From the NCBI RefSeq assembly GCF_013408925.1, contig NZ_JACCAB010000001.1, positions 3,038,001-3,102,000 of the forward strand: 64,000 bases of DNA, written 5' to 3'. Both the position numbers and the translations under genes were made by a program. This stretch comes from Pedococcus badiiscoriae. Lineage in GTDB: Bacteria; Actinomycetota; Actinomycetes; Actinomycetales; Dermatophilaceae. Below the pieces are notes generated by a model that was not told where the DNA came from, did no database searches, and worked only from the letters and a program-made list of their open reading frames with translations. Below, piece after piece: positions 40,555 through 53,407 of the stretch (its first letter is position 1; the number at the start of each line of letters is the position of its first letter).

Positions 40555-41972
40555 GCACCAACATCGAGGAGCGGAACCCGGGTCTGAAGGACCTGGGTCG
40601 CTACGAGTACGGCTGGGCCGACAGCGACACCGCCGGGGCCACGGCCAAGCGTGGCCTCAACGAGGACGTCGTGCGCGACATCTCGGGCCGCAAGGGCGAG
40701 CCCCAGTGGATGCTCGACCTGCGGCTGAAGTCCCTGCGCCTGTTCGGCAAGAAGCCGATGCCGACCTGGGGCAGCGACCTCACGGGCATCGACTTCCAGA
40801 ACATCAAGTACTTCGTGAAGTCCACCGAGAAGCAGGCCGCCAGCTGGGACGAGCTGCCCGAGGACATCAAGAACACCTATGACCGGCTGGGCATCCCCGA
40901 GGCCGAGAAGCAGCGCCTCGTCTCCGGTGTCGCGGCCCAGTACGAGTCCGAGGTCGTCTACCACCAGATCCGCGAGGACCTGGAGGAGAAGGGCGTCATC
41001 TTCGTCGACACCGACACGGGCCTGCGCGAGCACGAGGACCTGTTCCGCGAGTACTTCGCGTCCGTCATCCCGGCCGGCGACAACAAGTTCGCCGCGCTGA
41101 ACACCGCCGTCTGGTCGGGTGGCTCGTTCATCTACGTGCCGCCCGGCGTCCACGTGGACATCCCGCTGCAGGCCTACTTCCGGATCAACACCGAGAACAT
41201 GGGCCAGTTCGAGCGCACGCTGATCATCGCCGACGAGGGCTCCTACGTGCACTACGTCGAGGGCTGCACCGCGCCGATCTACAAGTCGGACTCGCTGCAC
41301 TCCGCCGTCGTCGAGATCGTCGTCAAGAAGAACGCCCGCGTGCGCTACACGACGATCCAGAACTGGTCCAACAACGTCTACAACCTCGTCACCAAGCGGG
41401 CGACCGCGGCCGAGGGCGCGACGATGGAGTGGATCGACGGCAACATCGGCTCCAAGGTCACCATGAAGTACCCGGCCGTCTTCCTGCTCGGCGAGCACGC
41501 CAAGGGCGAGACCCTGTCGATCGCCTTCGCGGGCGAGGGCCAGCACCAGGACGCCGGCGCCAAGATGGTCCACGCGGCGCCGAACACGAGCTCGACCATC
41601 GTGTCGAAGTCGGTGGCCCGTGGCGGTGGCCGCACGTCCTACCGCGGCCTTGTGCAGATCCTCGAAGGGGCGCACGGCTCCAGGTCGAGCGTGGTGTGCG
41701 ACGCGCTGCTGGTCGACACGATCAGCCGCTCCGACACCTACCCGTACGTCGACATCCGCGAGGACGACGTGACCATGGGCCACGAGGCAACCGTCTCCAA
41801 GGTGTCCGAGGACCAGATGTTCTACCTCATGTCCCGCGGGATGACCGAGGAGGAGGCCATGGCCATGATCGTGCGCGGGTTCGTCGAGCCCATCGCGCGC
41901 GAGCTGCCCATGGAGTACGCCCTCGAGCTGAACCGCCTGATCGAGCTGCAGATGGAAGGAGCCGTCGGCTGA
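40551..41972 (+). CDS. sufB: Fe-S cluster scaffold subunit SufB
   Basis: 473 residues, ATG overlapping the sufR stop, with AGAAGGGT upstream. It forms the SufBC2D complex that builds clusters. Segments FKYF-like [60 protein letters not shown] (conserved Cys), [20 protein letters not shown] and the C-terminal [20 protein letters not shown] are all typical. No intein is present, unlike the M. tuberculosis homologue. Length is normal. Confidence 0.97.
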   Translation: MSTNIEERNPGLKDLGRYEYGWADSDTAGATAKRGLNEDVVRDISGRKGEPQWMLDLRLKSLRLFGKKPMPTWGSDLTGIDFQNIKYFVKSTEKQAASWDELPEDIKNTYDRLGIPEAEKQRLVSGVAAQYESEVVYHQIREDLEEKGVIFVDTDTGLREHEDLFREYFASVIPAGDNKFAALNTAVWSGGSFIYVPPGVHVDIPLQAYFRINTENMGQFERTLIIADEGSYVHYVEGCTAPIYKSDSLHSAVVEIVVKKNARVRYTTIQNWSNNVYNLVTKRATAAEGATMEWIDGNIGSKVTMKYPAVFLLGEHAKGETLSIAFAGEGQHQDAGAKMVHAAPNTSSTIVSKSVARGGGRTSYRGLVQILEGAHGSRSSVVCDALLVDTISRSDTYPYVDIREDDVTMGHEATVSKVSEDQMFYLMSRGMTEEEAMAMIVRGFVEPIARELPMEYALELNRLIELQMEGAVG

Positions 41973-43174
41973 TGAGCCTTCTGGCCCAGAAGAACCCCGA
42001 CGCGCCGGTGGGGTCCCACGAGGACTCCGCCGCCGCGTTCGTCCCCGACCAGTCACGCGCCGAGCGCAAGACCTCGTATGCCGTCGACGACTTCGCCGTG
42101 CCCGGTGGCCGTGAGGAGGAGTGGCGGTTCACCCCTGTCGACCGCCTCTCGGCCCTGTTCCAGGTCGCTGCGAGCGAGACCGACAAGGTCTCCGTCGAGG
42201 TGCAGGCACCCGAGGGCGTGACGACGTCGCAGGTCGACCCGAAGTCCGCCGGCGTGCTGGTGCCCGCCGACCGGGCGTCCGCCGTGGCGTGGGCCGGTGA
42301 GCCCCAGGCGACCCAGGTGAGCATCCCGGCCGAGGCCGAGCTCACCGAGCCGGTGCGGATCACCATCACGGCCCGCGACCTGGCCCGGGTCAACGGCCAC
42401 CTGGTGATCGACGCCGGTCACCACTCACGCGCCACCGTCGTGCTGACCCATCGCGGCTCCGCCGAGTGCGGGGCCAACGTGGAGCTCAAGGTCGGCGACG
42501 GAGCCGACCTCACCTTCGTGACCGTGCAGGAATGGGACGACGAGTCGCTGCACCTGACCCAGAACGACGCCCTGATCGGCCGGGACGCGCGCCTTCGCCA
42601 CATCGCGGTCACCCTGGGCGGCAAGGTCGTGCGCGTCTCGACCAACGCGCGCTACTCCGGCCCAGGTGGCTCCTTCGAGGGCCTCGGCGTCTACTTCGCC
42701 GACGCCGGTCAGCACCAGGAGCACCGCCTGTTCGTCGACCACGAGGCGCCGCACTGCCACTCCAACGTCGAGTACAAGGGCGCCCTCCAGGGCGACACCG
42801 CGCACACGGTGTGGGTCGGCGACGTGCTCATCCGTGCCAGCGCCGAGGGCACCGACACGTACGAGCTGAACCGCAACCTCGTCCTCACCGAGGGTGGCCG
42901 CGCGGACTCGATCCCGAACCTGGAGATCGAGACCGGCGAGATCGTCGGTGCCGGACACGCCTCGGCGACCGGTCGCTTCGACGACGAGCAGCTGTTCTAC
43001 CTGATGGCCCGCGGCATCCCCGAGGACGTCGCGCGCCGGCTGGTGGTCCGCGGCTTCTTCGCCAGCATCGTCGCCCGCATCGGGGTGCCCGAGGTCTCGG
43101 AGCACCTCATGGAGGTCATCGACGCCGAGCTCGGCGCGGTGCCCGGCATCGCCGCGATCGAGGACGTCGCGTGA
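41972..43174 (+). CDS. sufD: Fe-S cluster assembly subunit SufD
   Basis: 400 residues, ATG overlapping the sufB stop by one base. Beta-helix paralogue of SufB. GREEEWRFTPVDRLSALF near residue 47, RYSGPGGSFEGLGVYFADAG and the conserved DHEAPHCHSNVEYKGALQG with a likely key His/Cys, then DSIPNLEIETGEIVGAGHAS and EQLFYLMARGIPEDVARRLV. It works with SufB and the ATPase SufC. It overlaps the ferredoxin gene by 4 nt (GTGA). Confidence 0.95.
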   Translation: MSLLAQKNPDAPVGSHEDSAAAFVPDQSRAERKTSYAVDDFAVPGGREEEWRFTPVDRLSALFQVAASETDKVSVEVQAPEGVTTSQVDPKSAGVLVPADRASAVAWAGEPQATQVSIPAEAELTEPVRITITARDLARVNGHLVIDAGHHSRATVVLTHRGSAECGANVELKVGDGADLTFVTVQEWDDESLHLTQNDALIGRDARLRHIAVTLGGKVVRVSTNARYSGPGGSFEGLGVYFADAGQHQEHRLFVDHEAPHCHSNVEYKGALQGDTAHTVWVGDVLIRASAEGTDTYELNRNLVLTEGGRADSIPNLEIETGEIVGAGHASATGRFDDEQLFYLMARGIPEDVARRLVVRGFFASIVARIGVPEVSEHLMEVIDAELGAVPGIAAIEDVA

Positions 43175-43527
43175 GCGCCGTCCCCGAGCTGGTGCCCGAC
43201 GAGGCCGAGTTCGTGCGGGTCTGCCGCGTCGACGAGCTCCCCGAGAAGGGCGCTGCCGCCGCCGACATCAACGGCACCATCATGGCCATCGTCCGCACCG
43301 CGAGTGGAGAGATCCACGCGGTCGACGACACCTGCAGCCACGCCAACGTCTCCCTCTCCGAGGGTGAGCTGGACGGGTGCACGCTCGAGTGCTGGCTGCA
43401 CGGCTCGCGGTTCGACATCCGCACCGGCGAGCCGTCCGGCCCGCCGGCGATGGTGCCGATCAACGTCTACCCGGTGCGCGTCGAGAACGACGAGGTCTTC
43501 GTCAGCCCGACCCCCTTGAACGCCTGA
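43171..43527 (+). CDS. Rieske-type ferredoxin of the suf operon
   Basis: 118 residues, GTG overlapping the sufD stop. Rieske [2Fe-2S] ligands are CSHANVSLSEGELDGCTLEC (Cys and His at the start) and CWLHGSRFDIRTG (Cys and His), with no disulfide cysteines, as in soluble ferredoxin-like subunits. Databases usually name these non-haem iron oxygenase ferredoxin subunits, but the constant place in actinobacterial suf operons suggests a role in supplying electrons for cluster assembly. That function is an inference. Confidence 0.88.
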   Translation: MSAVPELVPDEAEFVRVCRVDELPEKGAAAADINGTIMAIVRTASGEIHAVDDTCSHANVSLSEGELDGCTLECWLHGSRFDIRTGEPSGPPAMVPINVYPVRVENDEVFVSPTPLNA

Positions 43528-43552
43528 CAAGAAGAAGGAAAACGAGAACCCC

Positions 43553-45638
<2,086 letters not shown>

Positions 45639-45639
<1 letters not shown>

Positions 45640-46124
45640 TGGACCTCTACCAGGAGCTCATCCTCGAGCACTCCAAGCGCCCCTTGCACGCCGGGCTGCG
45701 CGAGCCCTTCGAGGCGCAGGTCCACCACGTCAACCCGACCTGTGGCGACGAGGTGACCCTGCGTGTCCACGTCGAGGGCAGCGGCTCGGACGCCGTGGTC
45801 AAGGACATTTCCTACGACGCGCTGGGCTGCTCCATCTCGACGGCGTCCACGAGCGTGCTGGCCGAGGAGGTCATCGGGCACACCATCGCCGAGGCCATGA
45901 CCACCCACGAGGCGATGCGGGCGATGCTGACGTCCAAGGGTGCGGACCCCGGCGACGAGGAGGTCATCGGCGACGGGGTGGCCTTCGCCGGCGTCAGCAA
46001 GTACCCAGCGCGGGTCAAGTGTGCTCTGCTGGGATGGATGGCCTTCACCGACGCGTTGCACCAAGCAGGACACGACACCGACCGCAGCACCACGAGCACC
46101 CCGAACAGCAAGGACGAGTCATGA
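45639..46124 (+). CDS. sufU: Zinc-dependent sulfurtransferase SufU
   Basis: 161 residues, TGATG overlap with sufS. It accepts sulfur from SufS. Three conserved Cys are in VNPTCGDEVTLRV, YDALGCSISTASTSVLAEEV and YPARVKCALLGW, with the Asp of the zinc site in the first motif. The 18-residue insertion typical of SufU lies between the second and third Cys. A 22-residue Asp/Thr/Ser tail ends the protein. It replaces SufE in this lineage. Confidence 0.95.
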
Positions 46125-46450
46125 GCGACACCACCACCGCCACCCCCAACGTCGCGGACGTCGAAGAGGCGATGCGCGATGTGGTCGACCCCGAGCTCGG
46201 CATCAACGTCGTCGACCTCGGACTGGTCTACGGCATCACCGTCGACGCGCAGAAGCACGCCGTCCTCGACATGACCCTGACGTCGGCGGCCTGCCCGTTG
46301 ACCGACGTCATCGAGGACCAGACCGCCCAGGCGCTCGAGGGCCTCGTCGCGTCGTACCGCGTGAACTGGGTCTGGATGCCGCCGTGGGGCCCGGACAAGA
46401 TCACCGACGACGGCCGCGAGCAGCTGCGCGCGCTGGGGTTCAACCTCTGA
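46121..46450 (+). CDS. sufT: SufT/MIP18-like Fe-S assembly protein
   Basis: 109 residues, ATG overlapping the sufU stop by 4 nt. DUF59 family with VEEAMRDVVDPELGINVVDL and the conserved Cys in TLTSAACPLTDVIEDQT, then VNWVWMPPWGPDKITDDGRE. Relatives help mature [4Fe-4S] proteins. Last standard member of the suf operon; the next gene overlaps its stop. Confidence 0.93.
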   Translation: MSDTTTATPNVADVEEAMRDVVDPELGINVVDLGLVYGITVDAQKHAVLDMTLTSAACPLTDVIEDQTAQALEGLVASYRVNWVWMPPWGPDKITDDGREQLRALGFNL

Positions 46451-47010
46451 GTCCTGCCGGGCCGAGTGCCCCGAGGTCGAGGGTCGTCGACGTAGCGCCC
46501 GAACGGATCGACGGCTGGCTGGAGCGCTTTGCCGCCAACAACGCCGACTCCGAGACGCCCCAACGCATCGTCGGGCGGGAGGAGTTCGCGCACGATCCGC
46601 TGGGCGTCCTGCTGATCCGTCGCGGCGGGTATGCCGTGGGTCTGGGTCGCGGCGCGACCTTCACCGAGTCCAAGGTGGGCACCCGACACGTGCAGTCGCG
46701 GACCGCCGCCGGTGGCTGGTCCCAGCAGCGGTTCGCGCGACGGCGGGGCAACCAGGCCGACGAGCTGGTGCGCGCAGTCGTCGAGCACACCCTGCGGATC
46801 CTGCCGCGCGGCGTCCCCAGTGGTCTGGTGGTCGGCGGTGACAAGGCCCTGGTCCGGGCGGTCCTGGACGATCCGCGCCTGGCCCACCTCGTCGCGCTGC
46901 CGCGACGCGAGCTCTACGACCTGCCCGATCCGCGCCGTGCCGTCCTCGAGGACGCGCTGTACCGCGGTCGGGCCGTCCGGGTCACCATCGAGGACGCCCC
47001 CGGTCTGTGA
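46447..47010 (+). CDS. acVLRF1 family peptidyl-tRNA hydrolase, probable CTG start
   Basis: About 187 residues. Vms1/eRF1-like release factor domain with the catalytic GGxxQ-type loop AAGGWSQQRFARRRGNQADE (about residues 92-111). The actinobacterial members are thought to free nascent chains from stalled large subunits. Between the sufT stop and the conserved VVDVAPERIDGWLERFAAN segment there is no ATG, GTG or TTG in frame. The only close start is CTG at 46447, which overlaps the sufT stop (CTGA). An in-frame GTG at 46384 would overlap sufT by 67 nt. Start assignment is therefore uncertain; the domain is not. Confidence 0.85.
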   Translation: MSPAGPSAPRSRVVDVAPERIDGWLERFAANNADSETPQRIVGREEFAHDPLGVLLIRRGGYAVGLGRGATFTESKVGTRHVQSRTAAGGWSQQRFARRRGNQADELVRAVVEHTLRILPRGVPSGLVVGGDKALVRAVLDDPRLAHLVALPRRELYDLPDPRRAVLEDALYRGRAVRVTIEDAPGL

Positions 47011-47031
47011 GCTGGCCTGCGAGCGGTCAGG

Positions 47032-47961
47032 TCACTCGACGGTGGCCGGGCTGAGGGTGTCGCACTGGTTGAGGTCACCGGTCTTGTACCCGGTGGTGAA
47101 CCACCGCTGACGGGCCGCTGCCGACCCGTGCGTCCAGGTCTCGGGGCTCACCCGGCCCTGGGTCTTCTGCTGGATGCGGTCGTCGCCGACCGACGAGGCC
47201 GCGGAGAGGGCGTCCTTGATGTCCTTGTCCGTCAGCGGCTTGAGGAAGGCCACCTCACCGCCGTTGGTGCTCTGACCCTTGGTCTGCGTCGCGTGGTTGG
47301 CCCACACGCCGCCGAGGCAGTCCGCCATCAGCTCGATCCGGACGCTGCCGCTGTTCTTGCCCTGGGGGTTCTGCTGGGCCTGGTCGAGCAGGCCCAGGAT
47401 GTCCTGGATGTGGTGACCGTACTCGTGGGCCACGACGTACTCCTGGGCGAGCGCCCCGCTGCTCGACCCGAACTGGGACGTCAGGATCTGGAAGAAGCTC
47501 ACGTCGATGTAGACCTGCTTGTCGAGCGGGCAGTAGAACGGGCCGACCTGGTTGCTCGCCGTGCCGCAGGCCGACTGGGTCGAGCCGTTGTAGAGGATCG
47601 TCTTGGCAGGGGTGTACTGGCGCCGGTACCCGGGCAGCTCCTGGGCCCAGAAGGCGTTGACCGAGTTGACGGTGGCGATGACCCGGCAGGTGTCGTTCCG
47701 GTTGGCATCCGCCCCGGTCTTGCACTGGCTGAAGCTGGACCCGTCCTCGGTGCCCCCCGGCTGGACCTGGCCCTGGTCCGCCGTCCCACCACCGGGGTTG
47801 GTGGGCAGGTTGCCGGGGTTGATGCCGAAGATGAGGCCGATGATCAGCAGGATGATCCCGCCGATGCCGCCGCCGACCACCACGCCGCCGGGCGCGCCCC
47901 CGCCGCCGCCGCTGGACCCGACCTGCGAGGTGTCGATCTTGACGTCGTCGTTGAAGCTCAT
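47032..47961 (-). CDS. Neutral zinc metallopeptidase (YpfJ/KPN_02809 family)
   Basis: 309 residues, ATG 47961 with GGAGG 5 nt upstream. A Gly-rich N-terminus leads to one membrane span (GGIGGIILLIIGLIFGI), so the catalytic part lies outside. The zinc motif is VVAHEYGHHIQDILG (about residues 191-205) with a later Glu/Asp in IELMADCLGGVWAN. Two Cys pairs (SACGTAS, FYCPLD and others) may form disulfides. The substrate is unknown. It is convergent with the acVLRF1 gene and divergent from the ABC-F gene. Confidence 0.9.
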   Translation of the reverse strand: MSFNDDVKIDTSQVGSSGGGGGAPGGVVVGGGIGGIILLIIGLIFGINPGNLPTNPGGGTADQGQVQPGGTEDGSSFSQCKTGADANRNDTCRVIATVNSVNAFWAQELPGYRRQYTPAKTILYNGSTQSACGTASNQVGPFYCPLDKQVYIDVSFFQILTSQFGSSSGALAQEYVVAHEYGHHIQDILGLLDQAQQNPQGKNSGSVRIELMADCLGGVWANHATQTKGQSTNGGEVAFLKPLTDKDIKDALSAASSVGDDRIQQKTQGRVSPETWTHGSAAARQRWFTTGYKTGDLNQCDTLSPATVE

Positions 47962-48028
47962 CTGGCCTCCGCGGTCGTGAGGGCGTGCGGGCCCCGTGCA
48001 GCTGTACGGGTCGGTCAACTCTGCCGGT

Positions 48029-48034
48029 TAGACT
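48029..48034 (+). promoter_or_regulatory. Possible -10 box TAGACT of ABC-F gene
   Basis: TAGACT lies 78 nt before the start, giving a leader of about 70 nt. Leaders are common upstream of ABC-F genes, but no uORF was convincing here. Confidence 0.3.
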
Positions 48035-48111
48035 AGTGACCTCAGCCCCTGAGCGGCGCATCCGCACGATCGGAGCGCCCCACCCCCACCTGTGATGTCT
48101 GGAGTTCCGTC

Positions 48112-49713
<1,602 letters not shown>

Positions 49714-49797
49714 GGCCGGCCCTGAAGCCGGCGCGGCGGCCCCGGCGGGACCGGCATACCCACAGGTTTGGTGGGGATTGCGGTCGAATAATGGACG

Positions 49798-49814
49798 GTT
49801 ATGCAATCCATAAC
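49798..49814 (+). promoter_or_regulatory. Perfect inverted repeat GTTATG-N5-CATAAC upstream of sulfite reductase
   Basis: Perfect 6-bp arms separated by 5 nt, an A/T-rich island in GC-rich sequence, 20 nt before the sulfate operon start. A possible -10 CACAAT (49823-49828) is 6 nt before GTG 49835. It looks like an operator at the -35 position; the regulator is unknown. Confidence 0.55.
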
Positions 49815-49834
49815 AAGGTGGGCACAATAGACGG

Positions 49835-51511
49835 GTGACGCAGACCCCGACGCGACCCCAGCGGCAGGCAGGCAAGGCCACGGGCGCCTGGGCCGACGGC
49901 GACCGCACGCCGCTGAACGCCAACGAGGAGTTCAAGCAGGCCGACGACGGGCTCAACGTCCGGGCGCGGATCGAGGACGTCTACTCCAAGGAGGGGTTCG
50001 CCTCCATCTCAGGCGAGGACCTGCGTGGCCGGATGCGCTGGTGGGGGCTCTACACCCAGCGCCGCCCCGGGATCGACGGAGGCAAGACCGCCACCCTGGA
50101 CCCCAGCGAGCTGGATGCCGAGTTCTTCATGCTCCGCGTCCGCTCCGACGGTGGTGCGCTCGACGGCGACCAGCTCCGCACGATCGCCGAGATCAGCACG
50201 GAGTTCGCCCGGGACACCGCTGACATCACCGACCGGCAGAACATCCAGCTGCACTGGATCCGGGTCGAGGACGTCCCCGAGATCTGGCGCCGGCTTGAGT
50301 CCGTCGGCCTGACCACCGCCGAGGCCTGTGGAGACACCCCCCGCGTCATCCTGGGCTCCCCGGTGGCCGGGATCGCCGCCGACGAGGTCCTCGACGGCAG
50401 CCCGGCCGTCCGCGAGATCCTCGAGCGCTACATCGGCAGCGCCGAGTTCTCCAACCTGCCGCGCAAGTTCAAGACGGCGATCTCCGGCAGCCCGAGCCTC
50501 GACGTCGCCCACGAGGTCAACGACATCTCGTTCGTCGGGGTCGACCACCCCGAGCACGGTCCCGGGTTCGACGTGTGGGTGGGTGGCGGCCTGTCCACCA
50601 ACCCGATGTTCGCCCAGCGCCTGGGCGCATGGGTGCCGCTGGCCGAGGTTCCCGACGTCTGGAAGGGCGTCGTCTCGATCTTCCGCGACTACGGCTACCG
50701 CCGCCTGCGCAACCGGGCGCGGCTGAAGTTCCTCATGGCCGACTGGGGTCCCGAGAAGTTCCGCGAGGTCCTCGAGACCGAGTACCTCGGACGCCCGCTG
50801 CTCGACGGTCCTGCCCCGTCAGCTCCCTCCGCGCACCGCCGCGACCACGTCGGCGTGCACGCCCAGCAGGACGGCCTCTTCTGGGTCGGCGTCGCCCCCA
50901 TCGCCGGCCGCGTCAGCGGCACCACCCTGTATGCCGTGTCCGAGCTGGCGGCGCGCCACGGTTCCGGGCGCGTGCGGCTCACCGCCCACCAGAAGCTCCT
51001 GGTCCTCGACGTACCCGAGCAGGAGGTCGCCGCCCTGACCGCCGGGCTCGAGGCGATCGGCCTGCCGACCTCGCCGAGCGAGTGGCGCCGGGGCCTGATG
51101 GCCTGCACCGGCATCGAGTTCTGCAAGCTGGCCCTCGTCGAGACCAAGGCGCGGGCCCACACCGTCATCGCCGAGATGGAGCGGCGGCTGCCCGACTTCG
51201 ACGTCCCGTTCTCGATCCACATCAACGGCTGCCCCAACTCGTGCGCCCGCACCCAGGTCGCGGACGTCGGGCTCAAGGGCATGGTCCAGACCGACGACGA
51301 CGGCAACCTCGTCGAGATCTTCCAGGTCCACCTCGGCGGCGGCCTCGGCACCGAGCCCCAGCTGGCCCGCAAGACCCGGGCGCTCAAGGTCCGGGCGCAG
51401 GACCTGCCGGAGTACGTCGAGCGGCTGGCCGGTCGCTTCCTCGAGCAGCGCGAGGGCGAGGAGTCTTTCGCCCACTGGGCCCACCGCGCCGAAGAGGACG
51501 ACCTGCGATGA
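49835..51511 (+). CDS. sir: Ferredoxin-dependent sulfite reductase
   Basis: 558 residues. It reduces sulfite to sulfide with six electrons using sirohaem and a [4Fe-4S] cluster. Ligands CTGIEFCKLAL (about residue 424) and INGCPNSCARTQVADVGLKG (about 468). GRMRWWGLYTQRRPGIDGGK and DITDRQNIQLHWI in the N-terminal half are typical of the nitrite/sulfite reductase family. Operon context with cysH, cysD, cysN and sirohaem genes favours sulfite over nitrite. GTG 49835 follows the palindrome. Confidence 0.95.
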   Translation: MTQTPTRPQRQAGKATGAWADGDRTPLNANEEFKQADDGLNVRARIEDVYSKEGFASISGEDLRGRMRWWGLYTQRRPGIDGGKTATLDPSELDAEFFMLRVRSDGGALDGDQLRTIAEISTEFARDTADITDRQNIQLHWIRVEDVPEIWRRLESVGLTTAEACGDTPRVILGSPVAGIAADEVLDGSPAVREILERYIGSAEFSNLPRKFKTAISGSPSLDVAHEVNDISFVGVDHPEHGPGFDVWVGGGLSTNPMFAQRLGAWVPLAEVPDVWKGVVSIFRDYGYRRLRNRARLKFLMADWGPEKFREVLETEYLGRPLLDGPAPSAPSAHRRDHVGVHAQQDGLFWVGVAPIAGRVSGTTLYAVSELAARHGSGRVRLTAHQKLLVLDVPEQEVAALTAGLEAIGLPTSPSEWRRGLMACTGIEFCKLALVETKARAHTVIAEMERRLPDFDVPFSIHINGCPNSCARTQVADVGLKGMVQTDDDGNLVEIFQVHLGGGLGTEPQLARKTRALKVRAQDLPEYVERLAGRFLEQREGEESFAHWAHRAEEDDLR

Positions 51512-51729
51512 GCGAGTCGATCCGGTCGAGCGTCATCTACTACTGCCCCTTCTGCGCCGAGGAGGACCTCCGCCCCGTGGAGGAGCCCCAGGGGGCCTGG
51601 CGGTGCAACGCCTGTGCGCGCGTCTTCACCGTCTCCCTGAAGGCCGTCGACGCCACCCACATCCCCGGCCGCCTGCGTGAGGAAGCCGAGCTCCAGCGGG
51701 CCGAGCTCGAGAAGGAGTCCACGTCATGA
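51508..51729 (+). CDS. Small zinc-ribbon protein of the sulfate operon (CysX-like position)
   Basis: 73 residues, ATG overlapping the sir stop and TGA overlapping cysH by 4 nt, so it is firmly coupled. Two CxxC pairs YYCPFCAEED and WRCNACARVF form a rubredoxin- or zinc-ribbon-like knuckle, followed by a helix LREEAELQRAELEKE. Corynebacterium cys clusters carry a small ferredoxin-like cysX at a similar place; direct homology is unproven. It may carry electrons, or scaffold Sir or CysH. The short size and overlaps argue it is real. Confidence 0.75.
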   Translation: MSESIRSSVIYYCPFCAEEDLRPVEEPQGAWRCNACARVFTVSLKAVDATHIPGRLREEAELQRAELEKESTS

Positions 51730-52478
51730 CCACCGTGACCGACACCCGCTCCGTGCAGGAGCTGCGCGCGCTCGCCGACGACGGCGCCGCGCGCTTCGCC
51801 GCGCTGGAGGCGGACCCCGCGAACGCGGCATACGAGGGGCGGGTCGAGCTGGCCCGGCAGGCCCTGGTCTGGGCCGCCGAGACCTTCGGTGAGCACCTGA
51901 CCGTGGCGTCGTCCATGGGCGACGAGGTCCTCGTGCACCTCGTGGGCACCAGCATCCCGGGCGCGGACGTGTTCTTCCTCGACACCGGGTACCACTTCGC
52001 CGAGACCCTGGGCACCCGGGACGCCTACCAGGCCATGCTGCCGCTGAAGATCCGCACGATCCTGCCCCTGCTCACGGTGCCCCAGCAGGACGCCGAGTAC
52101 GGCCCTAAGCTGCACGACCGCGACCCGGACTCCTGCTGCGCCATGCGCAAGGTCGAGCCGCTCAACCGGGCGCTCTCGACGCACCAGGCATGGGTGACGG
52201 GCATGCGCCGCGCCGACGCCCCGACGCGCACCGACATCGGCCTGGTCGGCTGGGACGAGCGGCGCGAGATGGTCAAGCTCAACCCGATCGCCGCGTGGAC
52301 CGACGACGACGTGGACAGGTACGTCGACGAGCAGCAGGTGTTCCTCAACCCGTTGCGCCAGGAGGGCTACGCCTCGATCGGGTGCGCCCCCTGCACCCGA
52401 CCCGTCGCCGAGGGCGAGGACGCCAGGGCCGGCCGCTGGGCCGGCAAGGACAAGACCGAATGCGGGCTGCACACATGA
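51726..52478 (+). CDS. cysH: APS/PAPS reductase CysH
   Basis: 250 residues. It reduces adenylyl sulfate to sulfite. ATG overlaps the previous stop. PP-loop-like TVASSMGDEVLVHLV near residue 59. The two Cys pairs SCCAMRKVEPLNRAL and SIGCAPCTRPVAEGEDARAG bind the [4Fe-4S] cluster of the APS-type (assimilatory) enzyme. The C-terminal active-site Cys is ECGLH at the end. No cysC is seen, in line with APS as direct substrate. Confidence 0.95.
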   Translation: MTTVTDTRSVQELRALADDGAARFAALEADPANAAYEGRVELARQALVWAAETFGEHLTVASSMGDEVLVHLVGTSIPGADVFFLDTGYHFAETLGTRDAYQAMLPLKIRTILPLLTVPQQDAEYGPKLHDRDPDSCCAMRKVEPLNRALSTHQAWVTGMRRADAPTRTDIGLVGWDERREMVKLNPIAAWTDDDVDRYVDEQQVFLNPLRQEGYASIGCAPCTRPVAEGEDARAGRWAGKDKTECGLHT

Positions 52479-53407
52479 CGACGACCCACGCGCCTGACGC
52501 GCTTCCGGCCCAGTACACCCTCGACCACCTCGACCACCTCGAGTCCGAGGCGATCCACATCTTCCGCGAGGTCGCGGGGGAGTTCGAGCGCCCGGTGATC
52601 CTGTTCTCGGGCGGCAAGGACTCCGTGGTCATGGTGCACCTGGCGCTCAAGGCGTTCGCCCCGGCGGCGCTGCCCTTCGCCCTCCTGCACGTCGACACGG
52701 GCCACAACTTCCCCGAGGTGCTCGACTACCGGGACGCCACCGTCGAGCGGCTGGGCGTGCGGCTCGTGGTGGCCCACGTCCAGGACTACATCGACGACGG
52801 CCGGCTCCGCGAGCGCCCCGACGGCACGCGCAACCCGTTGCAGACCGTGCCCCTGCTCGACGCCATCGAGGCCGGCAAGTTCGACGCCGTCTTCGGTGGT
52901 GGCCGTCGCGACGAGGAGAAGGCGCGGGCCAAGGAGCGCGTCTTCAGCCTGCGCGACTCCTTCGGCGCCTGGGACCCGCGCCGGCAGCGTCCCGAGCTCT
53001 GGGACCTCTACAACGGCAAGCACGCTCCCGGCGAGCACGTGCGCGTCTTCCCGCTGTCCAACTGGACCGAGCTGGACGTCTGGCGCTACATCGAGCGAGA
53101 GGGCATCGCGCTGCCCGACCTCTACTACGCCCACGAGCGAGAGGTGTTCGCGCGCGACGGGATGTGGCTGTCGGCGGGGGAGTGGGGTGGCCCCAAGGAG
53201 ACCGAGACCGTCGAGACGCGTCAGGTGCGCTACCGCACCGTCGGCGACATGAGCTGCACCGGCGCCGTCGACTCCGAGGCCACCGACGTGGCCGGGGTGA
53301 TCCTCGAGCTGGCCGCGTCCCGGCTCACCGAGCGCGGTGCGACCCGCGCCGACGACCGGATGTCCGAGGCAGCCATGGAGGACCGCAAGAAGCAGGGGTA
53401 CTTCTGA
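52475..53407 (+). CDS. cysD: Sulfate adenylyltransferase subunit 2 CysD
   Basis: 310 residues. It makes APS from sulfate and ATP with CysN. PP-loop VILFSGGKDSVVMVHLALKA near residue 42, then LLHVDTGHNFPEVLDYRD, FGGGRRDEEKARAKERVFSL and VFPLSNWTELDVWRYIERE. ATG overlaps the cysH stop by 4 nt; TGA overlaps cysN by one base. Length is normal. Confidence 0.97.
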   Translation: MTTTHAPDALPAQYTLDHLDHLESEAIHIFREVAGEFERPVILFSGGKDSVVMVHLALKAFAPAALPFALLHVDTGHNFPEVLDYRDATVERLGVRLVVAHVQDYIDDGRLRERPDGTRNPLQTVPLLDAIEAGKFDAVFGGGRRDEEKARAKERVFSLRDSFGAWDPRRQRPELWDLYNGKHAPGEHVRVFPLSNWTELDVWRYIEREGIALPDLYYAHEREVFARDGMWLSAGEWGGPKETETVETRQVRYRTVGDMSCTGAVDSEATDVAGVILELAASRLTERGATRADDRMSEAAMEDRKKQGYF

